64,000 bases of DNA from Pseudomonas sp. Gutcm_11s (GCF_028649395.1 NZ_JAQSUW010000018.1:1-64000); one strand, 5' to 3'; positions 37,401 to 45,727 are shown, counted from the first letter of the stretch. Notes: generated by a model not told the origin, from the sequence alone. Translations and numbers: made by a program.

Positions 37401-39038
37401 ACGGCCCTGGCCGCCGGCGAGCTGACTGCCGAGCTGGTGCAGGACGGCAAGCCGATCGACGCCCTGGTCGTCGGCCTGCGCGTCGCCGGCGAAGGCTGGC
37501 AGCGCCTGCATGTGCAGAACATGGCGCTCAACCCGGGCAGCAACCCGCTGAGCCTGCCGGCGGACGCTGGCAACATCCGCCTGCGCCTCGGTGACGGCAC
37601 CCAGGCGCTGTTCCGCTCGGCCCTCGACGACCTGCTGGAATACCCCTACGGCTGCGTCGAGCAGACCTCCAGTCGCCTGCTGCCGCTGAGCCTGGCCTAC
37701 CCGACGCTGGCCAAGGGGGAGGCGCGCATCGGCGAACGCCTGCGCCTGATCATGCAGAACAGCCGCCTGCGCCTGGTGCAGATGGCCGGCCCGGAAGCGA
37801 CCTTCACCTGGTGGGGCGAGGGCGAGAATCCCGATGCCTTCCTTACCGCCTACGCCTACTACGCCGACTGGCATGCCAGCCGTGCCCTGGCTGTCGAGCT
37901 GCCACCGGAGCACTGGCAACGTGTGTTGGACATCTACGCCCAGCAGGCGCCGGCCGTGCCGTTGCTGCAGCGCGCGCTGATCCTCGGTTTCGCCCGCGAG
38001 ATGCAGCTGCCCACCGAGACCCTGCTCAAGGGCCTGCTCGACGACCTGGCCGACGCCGCCGAAGGCGAGGACGTGACGCTGGACGACGCCGGCGAGACCA
38101 GCCTGGTGATGGCCTACCCTGACTCGCGCCAGGGCCTCGACCTGGCCCGCGTGCTGGCCGCCGATATGGCCGGCAGCAAGATCGGCCTGCCGCCGCGCTT
38201 CGCCGTCGGCCTGGCAGCTGCACGCGAGCGCGTCGCGGCTAGCACCCATCCGTTCGCCGAGGCGGTGCGCCTGTCCCGCGGTCCGGTCGATCCGCTGCAG
38301 ATCAACGCGCTGCTGCAGCGTCTGACTCCGGCCCAGGCCACCCTGGAGCGCGCCCTGGCGCTGACCTGGCTGCAGCGTCGCCTGGGCGATGCCCCGGCGG
38401 TTGCCGTACCGCAACCCGGTGCCGGCTGGCAGGCTCGCGAAGGCGCCAGCGGCGAGACCTGGTGGCAGTGGCAGGGCAGCCAGCCGCCGAGCGCCCTGGA
38501 ACTGCCGGCCGAGCTGGGCAGCCCGCTGGTTGCGGCGGTCAGCTACGACAGCGCCGCCACGCCGCCGAGCGGGCCGCTGCAGGTGAAGGTCAGTCGTCGC
38601 CTGCTGCGCCTGGTGCCGGGTGAGGCGGCATTCAGCTTCAGCGCCGAAGAGGTGGGCGATGGCCCGATCTCCGGCGACCAGCTGTATCTCGACGAGATCA
38701 CCCTGGAGAGCGAGGCCGAGACGCCGCGCCGCTACGGCCTGCTGGAAGTGCCGCTGCCGCCGGGCGCGGATGTCGAGCGCACCACCTGGGGCCTGCAGGT
38801 CAGCGGTCTGGATTCGGAAGAGGCGGCGCCGCTGGAGAAGGCCCGTCACGAGCCGGGCCAGCTGCTCTACGCGGTGCCGGTGGACAGCCTGCAGGGCAAG
38901 CTGGTGCTGCGTCACCTGGTGCGCTTCTCGCAGAAAGGCGAGTTCCACCTGCCACCGGCGCGCTACTCGCGCATGTATGACCCGCAGGCCCAGGCCTTCG
39001 AGCAGAAGCCGGCACTGGCCGAGCTGAAGGTCGAGTAA
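34467..39038 (+). CDS. magD: Bacterial alpha-2-macroglobulin MagD (YfaS-like)
   Basis: A 1523-residue periplasmic protease trap. The N-terminal hydrophobic signal is LLRLAATALLAVVLPLAAQA. Macroglobulin domains fill residues 30-820, including FTDRPLYRPGDWVEVK. A variable bait-like region lies at about 830-860, rich in Arg and Gly. The thioester motif is C1063-V-E-Q1066 within EYPYGCVEQTSSRLLPLSLA, followed by the thioester domain (FTWWGEGENPDAFLTAYAYYA) and a receptor-binding-like C-terminus. A protease cutting the bait would expose the thioester and be covalently trapped. The intact CxEQ indicates the active, thioester-bearing type. The ATG overlaps the magC stop; ATGs at 34479 and 34494 are alternatives. 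Confidence 0.93.
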   Translation: MTRSMKSRPMHLLRLAATALLAVVLPLAAQADDSVEPSGYTPVAGQSFFLLADSSFASDEVAKVRLEAPGRDYRRYMMEPYGGVDVRVYRIEQPLEFLKRQKNLHRVVAEGQYKGEGLSNTLAYLWDNWYRKSRRVMQRAFSYESRVQVTEEAPELKMGDAIKAPTPFEAQPQYAPMKGVPLVTQFRYPLWDAKAIQPPKGVELAGSSSSFVTVNPGNVYIPLGKLKPGLYLVEALVGKYRATTVLFVSNTVAVSKIAGQELLVWTARKHEGSAVAGAKVLWTDGLGVMRSGSTDGQGLLRLQHASPERSYLLGEDAEGGVFVSENFYYDSEIYDTKLYAFTDRPLYRPGDWVEVKIVGREFTSARDSKAAEAAPIKLAVLDANGTTLQTLDLNLDTQAGTQGRFQLPDNAVAGGYELRFLYRDQLYSSAFRVADYIKPHFEIALDLAKPDFRTGDKVTGNLVLLYPDGKPVKSARLQLSLRAQQLSMIDNELQYLGQFPVELSSSELATDDKGRAAFELPAADKPSRYLLTVFASDGAAYRVKTSKEILIERGAARYRLEAPQRFSAAGEAVQFSYRSEQPTELKPASYEWIRLEDQSKHSDSLGEDEQGFSLSFEHPGTYNITLKDEHGLILGATGHSVSGSGLKAVAGTVEMVFDREQYQPGDEALALITFPEPVGDALLSLERDKVEATALLSSGGDWLKLEKLNDTQYRARIPVDDHFAPNLTFSVLYTKGGDYSFQNAGIKVAKAQIEIAVSTDKELYAPGETVTVDLATLFKGQPAASRLTVSVVDEMIYALQPEIAPGIDQFFYHPRRNNVRTSASLSFISYDVALPGDATAPGRANRSERGVKVLERPRREEVDTAAWQPDLVTDADGKARFSFRMPDSLTRWRITVRAVNDGGEVGQKKQFIRSEKPLYLKWSGPTLFRDGDKPQLGLFAFNQGEEETEAELVTRFAGQEQRQKVELARGANYLSLPPTALAAGELTAELVQDGKPIDALVVGLRVAGEGWQRLHVQNMALNPGSNPLSLPADAGNIRLRLGDGTQALFRSALDDLLEYPYGCVEQTSSRLLPLSLAYPTLAKGEARIGERLRLIMQNSRLRLVQMAGPEATFTWWGEGENPDAFLTAYAYYADWHASRALAVELPPEHWQRVLDIYAQQAPAVPLLQRALILGFAREMQLPTETLLKGLLDDLADAAEGEDVTLDDAGETSLVMAYPDSRQGLDLARVLAADMAGSKIGLPPRFAVGLAAARERVAASTHPFAEAVRLSRGPVDPLQINALLQRLTPAQATLERALALTWLQRRLGDAPAVAVPQPGAGWQAREGASGETWWQWQGSQPPSALELPAELGSPLVAAVSYDSAATPPSGPLQVKVSRRLLRLVPGEAAFSFSAEEVGDGPISGDQLYLDEITLESEAETPRRYGLLEVPLPPGADVERTTWGLQVSGLDSEEAAPLEKARHEPGQLLYAVPVDSLQGKLVLRHLVRFSQKGEFHLPPARYSRMYDPQAQAFEQKPALAELKVE

Positions 39039-39040
39039 GG

Positions 39041-40690
39041 ATGCGCGCACTCGCCTGGCTGGCGCTGTTGCCGCCGCTGCTGGCGTCGGCTGGACCGGCG
39101 CCGTTGCAGCTGGCCTGGCACGCGCCGCAGGGCGCCGAGTTGCTGCGCCTGGACGAGCAGCAGTTGCTTTCCCGCGAGCCGCTGCCGGCGAGCCTGGAGG
39201 CGCCGCTGGGCAGCCTGTGGAAGCTGTTCGTCTACGCCTACCAGGTCGACCGCGGCCTGCCTGATCCGGGCTACGCCTGCACCGGTCAGGATCGCGAGGA
39301 GGTGTACTGCTGCAAGGCCGGTGAGCGTATCGACCGCGACCAGGCTCTGGTGCGCTCCTGCGGCCTGTATTTCGCGCCGCAGCGCCTCGGCCTGCAGGCC
39401 GGTGAGTGGCGCGACTACTGGCAGGCGCGCCGTGCGCCGAACTGGCTGCTCGATCTCGACGGCCTGCAGCCGCAGCGCCGGGTGGCGGTAGGCGAGCTGC
39501 TCGACAGCCTGGCAACGCTGCCGGCCCAGGCCGAAGCGCACCGCGTGCTGCTCGACGTATCGGTGAGCGCCGCCGACGGCTCTCTGCTTGGCCCGCTCGG
39601 CAGCCGCCTGCGGGTGAAGACCTGGAGCTGGCTGGCCGATGGCGACGCCCTGGCGCGCCAGGGTGGTTTTGCCGGCTGGCTGGCCGACGGCACGCCGCTC
39701 TGGGCTGGTGGGTCTGGTACCAGTCAGGGCGTGCTCAAGCACCATGCCGAAGCCCTCGGCAAGGTACTGCCGGCGCCATGGCCAGCGGAGCCGGGCGGCT
39801 GCGTCGAGGTGGCGCTGTTCGACCGCTATCCGCTGCGCGCGCTCAGTCGCGCGGATGGCGGGGCGGTGAATCAGTCCGGCGCATTGCGTGGGCACTACCG
39901 GGTGGCGTTCGCCAATGGCAACGCCCTGGAGATCGAGAGCCAGGGTGAGCTGTTCCTGCTCGCTGGCGAACAACCGCGGCTGGTGGCGCGCCTGAGTCGC
40001 GAGGAATACGTGGCGCGGGTACTGGATCGCGAGGCGACGGCGCAGCCGGCCGAGGCGGCCAAGGCCCTGGCGGTGAGCATCCGCAGCTATCTGCTGCAGA
40101 ACGGTGAACGCCGTGGCGAGTGCCTGGCGATCCGCGACAGCAGCGCCCAGCAGCGCATGGCGCCGCGCCCGGCCAGTGCCGCCGCGCGTGAGATCGCTGC
40201 CTGGACCGCCGACCTGGTGCTGGCCGGCAGCCCCGTCACCTATCACGCCGACCAGCCTGGCGCGAATCGCCTGGCCTGGAGCCAGGCCGTCGAGCAGGCG
40301 CAGGCCGGTCTGCGCTACGACGCCATCCTCGCCCGTGCCTTTCCGCGTGCAAGCCTGAGCCGTTGGGATCGGCCGGTGGCCGCCTGCCATCCGCTGCCGG
40401 CCGCTGAGGACTGGCTGCACAAACAGCGCCGCAGCTGGCGCGAGCTGCTGGACAGCGAGCCGGGCTACGCCGAGACCGCCGAGTTCGCCGTGTGCCGCCT
40501 GTACAGCGGCAATCCGCATGTCGATCGCGAGCGTCGGCGCATCTACGTGCGTGGCCTGCAGTCGCTGCAGGATCGCCTCGACCTGACCCACGAATACCTG
40601 CACCTGGCTTTCGACGCCCATCCGAGCGGCCAGGATGAAACCTATATCGAGGGCCTCGCCCGCCATCTGCTGCTGGAAGCTCAGCCATGA
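39041..40690 (+). CDS. magE: Composite PBP-like / SpoIID-like / HExxH protein MagE (DUF2300, YfaQ-like)
   Basis: A 549-residue exported protein starting 2 nt after magD. Three motif sets are visible. (1) Residues about 20-240 resemble a serine transpeptidase or beta-lactamase: S58-LW-K61 (SxxK), S106-C-G and K193-T-W. (2) Residues 315-412 resemble SpoIID: REEYVARVLDREATAQPAEA, KALAVSIRSYLL and VTYHADQPGANRLAW, with E331 where SpoIID has its catalytic Glu. (3) Near the C-terminus H517-EYL-H521 with E537 is an HExxH...E zinc-peptidase arrangement. Several Cys pairs suggest disulfides. The family is annotated only as DUF2300; the domain reading is mine. A peptidoglycan-directed role beside the macroglobulin is inferred. 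Confidence 0.75.
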   Translation: MRALAWLALLPPLLASAGPAPLQLAWHAPQGAELLRLDEQQLLSREPLPASLEAPLGSLWKLFVYAYQVDRGLPDPGYACTGQDREEVYCCKAGERIDRDQALVRSCGLYFAPQRLGLQAGEWRDYWQARRAPNWLLDLDGLQPQRRVAVGELLDSLATLPAQAEAHRVLLDVSVSAADGSLLGPLGSRLRVKTWSWLADGDALARQGGFAGWLADGTPLWAGGSGTSQGVLKHHAEALGKVLPAPWPAEPGGCVEVALFDRYPLRALSRADGGAVNQSGALRGHYRVAFANGNALEIESQGELFLLAGEQPRLVARLSREEYVARVLDREATAQPAEAAKALAVSIRSYLLQNGERRGECLAIRDSSAQQRMAPRPASAAAREIAAWTADLVLAGSPVTYHADQPGANRLAWSQAVEQAQAGLRYDAILARAFPRASLSRWDRPVAACHPLPAAEDWLHKQRRSWRELLDSEPGYAETAEFAVCRLYSGNPHVDRERRRIYVRGLQSLQDRLDLTHEYLHLAFDAHPSGQDETYIEGLARHLLLEAQP

Positions 40691-41475
40691 ATCATCGTTT
40701 CTACCCCGTCGCCTTCCTGGCCTGCGCCATGCCGCTCGGCGCATTCGCCGGGATCACTCTGGATACGCCGCGCGCCGGCTGGCGTACCGGCTCGGACGAG
40801 GGCGCGCACTTCATGCAGGAGGTCAACTACCCGGCCTCGGCGGTGAACAGCGCGCCCTACCAGGGCGACAGCGCACGTATCCGCGGGCAGATCAGCGCCA
40901 CCGACAAGGCACCCAGCGGCGCGCCGGCGCGCCTGGTGGTCAATGGCATCAGCATGCCGCTCAAGGTGCAGGAGGAGGGCGGCTTCGACCGGCCGTTCGT
41001 GTTCCCGGCCGGCAGCAACAATGTCGAGGTGCGCAGCCCCGATGGTCAGCAGGTGCGTCGCGTGCAGTTCTACAACGGCGGCAGCGGCGAGACGCCGGCG
41101 CGGCTGCGGGTGGTGCTGTCGTGGGACAGCGACAACACCGACCTCGACCTGCACCTGGTAACACCCGATGGCGGCCACGCCTGGTATGGCGAGCGCGCCC
41201 TGGCCAACGGCGCGGCGCTGGATGTGGACGTGACCGGCGGTTTCGGCCCGGAGATGATCGCCTCGCCGACCCCGCTCAAGGGCGAGTACCTGGTCTACGT
41301 CAACTATTACGGCGGCGGTTACGGCGATGGCGGCAACCCGGCCCAGGAGCTGACCACCGCCCAGGTGACGCTGATCAGCGAGGAGGGCACGGCCAACGAG
41401 AAGCAGGAGTCTTTCCTGATCCCGATGCGTGCGCCGGGCGAGCTGACGCTGGTGAAGCGCTTCAGTTATCCCTGA
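40687..41475 (+). CDS. magF: DUF2135 periplasmic protein MagF (YfaP-like)
   Basis: A 262-residue exported protein closing the mag operon; it overlaps magE by ATGA. The signal peptide is VAFLACAMPLGAFA. The DUF2135 domain is VLSWDSDNTDLDLHLVTPDG, ALDVDVTGGFGPEMIASP and GEYLVYVNYYGGG, clearly paralogous to MagA. Its 3' end overlaps the convergent downstream gene by 10 nt. Confidence 0.87.
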   Translation: MNHRFYPVAFLACAMPLGAFAGITLDTPRAGWRTGSDEGAHFMQEVNYPASAVNSAPYQGDSARIRGQISATDKAPSGAPARLVVNGISMPLKVQEEGGFDRPFVFPAGSNNVEVRSPDGQQVRRVQFYNGGSGETPARLRVVLSWDSDNTDLDLHLVTPDGGHAWYGERALANGAALDVDVTGGFGPEMIASPTPLKGEYLVYVNYYGGGYGDGGNPAQELTTAQVTLISEEGTANEKQESFLIPMRAPGELTLVKRFSYP

Positions 41476-41849
41476 GGCGCCTGCCAGGCATCGATTACTT
41501 CCTGCGCGGCGCGGAAGGCGTCGATGGCCGCCGGCACGCCGGCATAGATGGCGCAGTGCAGCAGCGCCTCGCGGATTTCTTCCACGCTGCAGCCATTGTT
41601 CAGTGCACCGCGTACGTGGCCCTTCAGCTCTTGCGGGCACTTCAGCGCGGTCAGCGCGGCGAGGGTGATCAGGCTGCGGGTCTTGCGCTCCAGCACGCCG
41701 CGGGTCCAGACCCCGCCCCAGGCGTGTTCATTGACGAACTCCTGCAGCGGCTGGCTGAACTCGGTGGCGTTGTTCAGCGCGCGGTCGACGAAGGCGTCGC
41801 CCATCACTTCGCGGCGAACCTGCTCGCCGGCTTTGGCGTTGTCACTCAT
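41466..41849 (-). CDS. Carboxymuconolactone decarboxylase-family protein
   Basis: A 127-residue protein of the CMD/AhpD-like family: NATEFSQPLQEFVNEHAWGGVW, RKTRSLITLAALTALKCPQE and LLHCAIYAGVPAAIDAFRAA. The sequence is close to the gamma-carboxymuconolactone decarboxylase PcaC, but no protocatechuate genes are nearby, so the substrate is uncertain. It is a convergent neighbour of magF with overlapping 3' ends. Confidence 0.83.
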   Translation of the reverse strand: MSDNAKAGEQVRREVMGDAFVDRALNNATEFSQPLQEFVNEHAWGGVWTRGVLERKTRSLITLAALTALKCPQELKGHVRGALNNGCSVEEIREALLHCAIYAGVPAAIDAFRAAQEVIDAWQAPQG

Positions 41850-41860
41850 GGAAGGCTCCG

Positions 41861-42322
41861 TCAGTTATCCACAGTCTCGATGCGTACCTGGGCGACACCG
41901 GCGCGCAGCATGTCCAGTTGCTTGGCGGCGGCCTGCGACAGGTCGATCAGGCGGCCGCGGGTATGCGGTCCGCGGTCGGTGATGCGTACCACCACCGAGC
42001 GGCCGTTGCTCAGGTTGGTGACCTTGACCCGGGTGCCGAAGGGCAGTTCGCGGTGGGCCGCGGTCAGGTCGTGGTTGCTCAGGCGTTCGCCGCTGGCCGT
42101 GCGGCGGCCGTGATGGCGCGCGGCATAGTAGGAGGCTTTGCCCTTGGCGACGTAGCCTGGCTTCGCCTGGGGCTTGGCGACGGGTTTGCTCGGCTCACTG
42201 ATCACCGGCGCCGCCTGCGGCTCGGGCGGCGCGGCTGGCGCACTCGGGCGCGGGGTTACGGGCTGGCCGGCACAACCGGCCAGCAGCATCAGCGGCAGAA
42301 GGAAAGTCGCAATCTTGCGCAT
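41861..42322 (-). CDS. RlpA-like lipoprotein with DPBB domain
   Basis: A 153-residue lipoprotein. The lipobox is LLAGC (Cys19) after MRKIATFLLPLM, followed by a Pro/Ala-rich linker and a double-psi beta-barrel: KASYYAARHHGRRTASGE, AAHRELPFGTRVKVTNL and VVVRITDRGPHTRGRLIDLS. The domain matches RlpA lytic transglycosylases, including Asp in TDRGP and the His in TAAHRELP. It lacks the SPOR domain of true RlpA. Start at 42322 has GGGAG 6 nt upstream; a longer frame from 42343 adds unlikely residues. Confidence 0.85.
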   Translation of the reverse strand: MRKIATFLLPLMLLAGCAGQPVTPRPSAPAAPPEPQAAPVISEPSKPVAKPQAKPGYVAKGKASYYAARHHGRRTASGERLSNHDLTAAHRELPFGTRVKVTNLSNGRSVVVRITDRGPHTRGRLIDLSQAAAKQLDMLRAGVAQVRIETVDN

Positions 42323-42342
42323 GGCGGCTCCCGGAGAGAACA

Positions 42343-42362
42343 ACGCCGGGTTTCCCCGGCGT
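42343..42362 (-). terminator. Hairpin downstream of gatB
   Basis: ACGCCGGG, loop TTTC, CCCGGCGT: 8-bp perfect stem 10 nt beyond the gatB stop and just before the ribosome site of the RlpA-like gene. On the minus strand it is followed by TGTTCTCTC, only partly T-rich, so some readthrough is possible. Confidence 0.55.
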
Positions 42363-42372
42363 CGTTGTGCTC

Positions 42373-43818
42373 TTAGCTTTCGAGCTTTTTCTTGAGCAGT
42401 TCGTTCACCTGGCCGGGGTTGGCCTTGCCCTTGGCGGCCTTCATCGCCTGGCCGACGAAGAAGCCGAACATCTTGCCGCGCTTGGCCTCATCACTGGCGC
42501 GGTACTGCTCGACCTGCTCGGCGTTGGCTGCCAGTACGTCGTCGAGCAGCTTCTCGACGGCGCCGCTGTCGGTGTTCTGCACCAGGTCCTTGGCCTTGAT
42601 GATCTCGTCTGGCGAGCCTTCACCTTCGGCCATGGCGGCGAACACGGTCTTCGCGGCCTTGCCGTTGATGGTGCCGTCCTTCAGGCGCAGGATCATCTCG
42701 CCCAGGTGCTGGGCGGAAACCGGCGACTGCTCGATCGAAAGGTTTCCGGCGTTGAGCAGGCTGGACAGTTCGCCCATCACCCAGTTGGCGGCCAGCTTGG
42801 CGTCGCCACAGGTCTTCTCGACGGCCTCGAAGTAGTCGGCCAGCTCGCGGCTCGCGCTCAATACGCTGGCGTCGTAGGTGGACAGGCCGAACTGGCTCTC
42901 GAAGCGCTCGCGCTTCTGCGGCGGCAGTTCTGGCAGCTGGCTGCGCAGGTCATCGAGGAAGCTGCGCTCGATCACCACCGGCAGCAGGTCCGGGCAGGGG
43001 AAGTAACGGTAGTCGTTGGCTTCTTCCTTGCTGCGCATGGAGCGCGTCTGGTCCTTGTTCGGGTCGTACAGGCGGGTTTCCTGCACCACCTTGCCGCCGT
43101 CCTCGATCAGCTCGATCTGGCGCTGCACCTCGTGGTTGATCGCCTTCTCGATGAAGCGGAACGAGTTGACGTTCTTGATCTCGGCGCGGGTGCCGAACTC
43201 GGCCTGGCCTTTCGGGCGTACCGAGACGTTGCAGTCGCAGCGCAGCGAGCCTTCGGCCATGTTGCCGTCGCAGATGCCGAGGTAGCGCACCAGGGCGTGG
43301 ATGGCCTTCACATAGGCCACGGCTTCCTTGGCCGAACGGATGTCCGGCTCGGAGACGATCTCCAGCAGTGGTGTGCCAGCGCGGTTCAGGTCGATGCCGC
43401 TCATGCCGTGGAAGTCTTCGTGCAGGCTCTTGCCAGCGTCCTCTTCCAGGTGCGCGCGGGTGATGCCGATGCGCTTGACGGTGCCGTCTTCCAGGGTGAT
43501 GTCGAGGAAGCCCTTGCCGACGATGGGGTGGTCCATCTGGCTGGTCTGGTAGCCCTTCGGCAGGTCCGGGTAGAAGTAGTTCTTGCGGGCGAAGACGTTG
43601 GTCGGCGCGATTTCGGCGTCGATGGCCAGGCCGAACTGGCAGGCCATGCGCACGGCCTCGGCGTTGAGCACCGGCAGGGTGCCGGGCATGCCCAGGTCGA
43701 CCAGGCTGGCCTGGGTGTTGGGCTCGGCGCCGAAGGTGGTGGCGCTGCCGGAGAAGATCTTCGATTGGGTGCTGAGCTGAGCGTGAATCTCAAGCCCGAT
43801 CACGGTTTCCCATTGCAT
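42373..43818 (-). CDS. gatB: Asp/Glu-tRNA amidotransferase subunit B
   Basis: A 481-residue GatB kinase-amidotransferase subunit: WETVIGLEIHAQLSTQSKIFSG, PGTLPVLNAEAV, RKNYFYPDLPKGYQTSQ, SLRCDCNVSVRPKG and the C-terminal YqeY-like tail ending LLKKKLES. It activates the Asp or Glu carboxylate on misacylated tRNA with ATP so that ammonia from GatA yields Asn- or Gln-tRNA. Start has GAGGAA upstream; it lies 11 nt after gatA. Confidence 0.96.
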   Translation of the reverse strand: MQWETVIGLEIHAQLSTQSKIFSGSATTFGAEPNTQASLVDLGMPGTLPVLNAEAVRMACQFGLAIDAEIAPTNVFARKNYFYPDLPKGYQTSQMDHPIVGKGFLDITLEDGTVKRIGITRAHLEEDAGKSLHEDFHGMSGIDLNRAGTPLLEIVSEPDIRSAKEAVAYVKAIHALVRYLGICDGNMAEGSLRCDCNVSVRPKGQAEFGTRAEIKNVNSFRFIEKAINHEVQRQIELIEDGGKVVQETRLYDPNKDQTRSMRSKEEANDYRYFPCPDLLPVVIERSFLDDLRSQLPELPPQKRERFESQFGLSTYDASVLSASRELADYFEAVEKTCGDAKLAANWVMGELSSLLNAGNLSIEQSPVSAQHLGEMILRLKDGTINGKAAKTVFAAMAEGEGSPDEIIKAKDLVQNTDSGAVEKLLDDVLAANAEQVEQYRASDEAKRGKMFGFFVGQAMKAAKGKANPGQVNELLKKKLES

Positions 43819-43829
43819 GTGCGTGTTCC

Positions 43830-45281
43830 TCAGAATCCGGCCGGGGCGCGAGTGTGCCAGTCGGACACTTGCTGGTACTGGTGCGCCACGTTGAGCAGGC
43901 GACCTTCCTGGAAGTAGGGGGCGAGCAGCTGCACGCCGACCGGCAGGCCGTCGACGAAGCCGGCGGGCATGGACAGGCCCGGGATGCCGGCGAGGTTGGC
44001 GGTGATGGTGTAGATGTCTTCCAGGTAGGCCGAGACTGGATCGGCGCTCTTCTCGCCGAGTTTCCAGGCCGGGTTCGGCGTGGTCGGGCCGAGGATCAGG
44101 TCGACTTCATTGAAAGCGGCGACGAAGTCGTTCTTGATCAGGCGGCGGATCTGCTGGGCCTTGATGTAGTAAGCGTCGTAGTAGCCGGCGGAGAGGGCGT
44201 AGGTGCCGACCATGATGCGTCGCTTCACTTCCGCGCCGAAGCCTTCACCGCGCGAGCGCTTGTACAGGTCTTCGAGGTTGACCGGGTTCTCGCAGCGGTA
44301 GCCGAAGCGCACGCCGTCGAAGCGCGACAGGTTGGAGCTGGCCTCGGCCGGCGCGATCACGTAGTAGGCGGGAATCGCGTGCTGCATGTTCGGCAGGCTG
44401 ATTTCCTTGACGCTGGCGCCGAGCTTCTTCAGCTCCTCGACCACGGCCAGCACGGCGTCGGCGATGCGGCTGTCTAGACCGGCGCCGAAGTATTCCTTGG
44501 GCAGGCCGATGCGCAGGCCGGCCAGCGGCTGGGGCAAGGCGGCCAGGTAGTCATCCACTGGCTGGTCGACGCTGGTCGAATCCTTCGGGTCGAAGCCGGC
44601 CATGGTGCCGAGCAGCAGGGCGCAGTCCTCGGCGGTGCGGGCCAGCGGGCCGCCCTGATCGAGGCTGGAGGCGTAGGCGATCATGCCCCAGCGCGAGACG
44701 CGACCGTAGGTCGGCTTGATCCCGGTGAGGTTGGTCAGCGCCGCTGGCTGGCGGATCGAGCCGCCGGTGTCGGTGCCGGTGGCGGCCGGCAGCAGGCGCG
44801 CGGCCACGGCTGCGGCGCTACCGCCGGAGGAGCCGCCCGGTACGCGGGTCAGGTCCCAGGGGTTCTTAACCGCGCCGTAGTGGCTGGATTCGTTGGCCGA
44901 GCCCATGGCGAACTCGTCCATGTTCAGCTTGCCCAGGGTCACGGTGCCGGCGGCGGCCAGCTTGTCGACCACGGTGGCGTCGTAGGGTGCCTTGAAGCCG
45001 GAAAGGATCTTCGAGCCGCAGCTGGTCAGCACGCCATTGGTGCAGAACAGGTCCTTGTGGCCGATCGGTGCGCCGAGCAGGGCGCCATTCTCGCCGGCAG
45101 CGCGGCGGGCGTCGGCGGCTTGCGCCTGGGCGCGGGCCAGCTCCTCGGTGACGGTGATGAAGCTGTTTAGCTGCGGGTCGAGCTGGGCGATGCGCGCCAG
45201 CAGGCTCTCGGTCAGCTCGACGGAGGAGAAGGTCTTGTCCTTCAGGCCGCGAGCGATCTCGGCCAGGGTCAGTTGATGCAT
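43830..45281 (-). CDS. gatA: Asp/Glu-tRNA amidotransferase subunit A
   Basis: A 483-residue amidase-signature enzyme. The Lys is in PIGHKDLFCTNG, and the Gly/Ser-rich signature VPGGSSGGSAAAVAARLLP contains the cis-Ser; TDTGGSIRQPAAL holds the nucleophile Ser. It releases ammonia from glutamine for GatB. The ATG at 45281 has GGAAAGG upstream; the longer frame to 45350 runs into gatC and is rejected. Confidence 0.96.
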   Translation of the reverse strand: MHQLTLAEIARGLKDKTFSSVELTESLLARIAQLDPQLNSFITVTEELARAQAQAADARRAAGENGALLGAPIGHKDLFCTNGVLTSCGSKILSGFKAPYDATVVDKLAAAGTVTLGKLNMDEFAMGSANESSHYGAVKNPWDLTRVPGGSSGGSAAAVAARLLPAATGTDTGGSIRQPAALTNLTGIKPTYGRVSRWGMIAYASSLDQGGPLARTAEDCALLLGTMAGFDPKDSTSVDQPVDDYLAALPQPLAGLRIGLPKEYFGAGLDSRIADAVLAVVEELKKLGASVKEISLPNMQHAIPAYYVIAPAEASSNLSRFDGVRFGYRCENPVNLEDLYKRSRGEGFGAEVKRRIMVGTYALSAGYYDAYYIKAQQIRRLIKNDFVAAFNEVDLILGPTTPNPAWKLGEKSADPVSAYLEDIYTITANLAGIPGLSMPAGFVDGLPVGVQLLAPYFQEGRLLNVAHQYQQVSDWHTRAPAGF

Positions 45282-45297
45282 GAGCAGGCCTTTCCTT

Positions 45298-45585
45298 TTA
45301 TTCGATGACTTTCGGCACGAGGAACAGGCCGCTTTCGACGGCCGGGGCAATCGCCTGGTAGGCGTCGCGCTGGTTCTTTTCGCTCACCACGTCGGCGCGC
45401 AGGCGCTGGGTGGCCTCGAGCGGATGGGCCAGCGGCTCGATGCCGGTGGTGTCGACCGCCTGCATGGCGTCGATCAGGCCGAGGATGTTGTTGAGGGTGG
45501 CAGTGGTCTGCGGAATTTCCGCCTCGTTCAGGCCCAGGCGGGCGAGATGGGCGATTTTTTCCACGTCGGAGCGTTCGAGCGCCAT
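45298..45585 (-). CDS. gatC: Asp/Glu-tRNA amidotransferase subunit C
   Basis: A 95-residue GatC: MALERSDVEKIAHLARLGLN, NNILGLIDAMQAVDTTGIEPLAHP-like segment and the C-terminal FLVPKVIE. It wraps around and stabilises GatA-GatB. First gene of gatCAB, divergent from mreB. Confidence 0.95.
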   Translation of the reverse strand: MALERSDVEKIAHLARLGLNEAEIPQTTATLNNILGLIDAMQAVDTTGIEPLAHPLEATQRLRADVVSEKNQRDAYQAIAPAVESGLFLVPKVIE

Positions 45586-45698
45586 CGTGAGTCTCCAGAA
45601 AACGGGCGGGGGAACGGATGCCGCGCGTGGCGGTCAGATGCCGCGATTTTTGGGCCCTAAGGCCCGGAAAAGCAGGCAATTTAGCATATCTGGCGCCT

Positions 45699-45727
45699 TG
45701 CCCAAAAGGCGGCTCGTTGATAGAGTT
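45699..45727 (+). promoter_or_regulatory. Candidate sigma-70 promoter of mreB
   Basis: TTGCCC (45699-45704), 17-bp spacer, TAGAGT (45722-45727), 55 nt before the mreB ATG. Four of six bases match each consensus hexamer. Unverified. Confidence 0.45.

Noticed and set aside
35307..39515. 1402-codon minus-strand frame
   Set aside because: Antisense to magD/magE in a GC-rich region; no family-like motifs, while the plus strand encodes the thioester macroglobulin.
41466..41849. Assignment as protocatechuate-pathway PcaC
   Set aside because: No pca genes nearby; the CMD family is broad, so only the family name is given.
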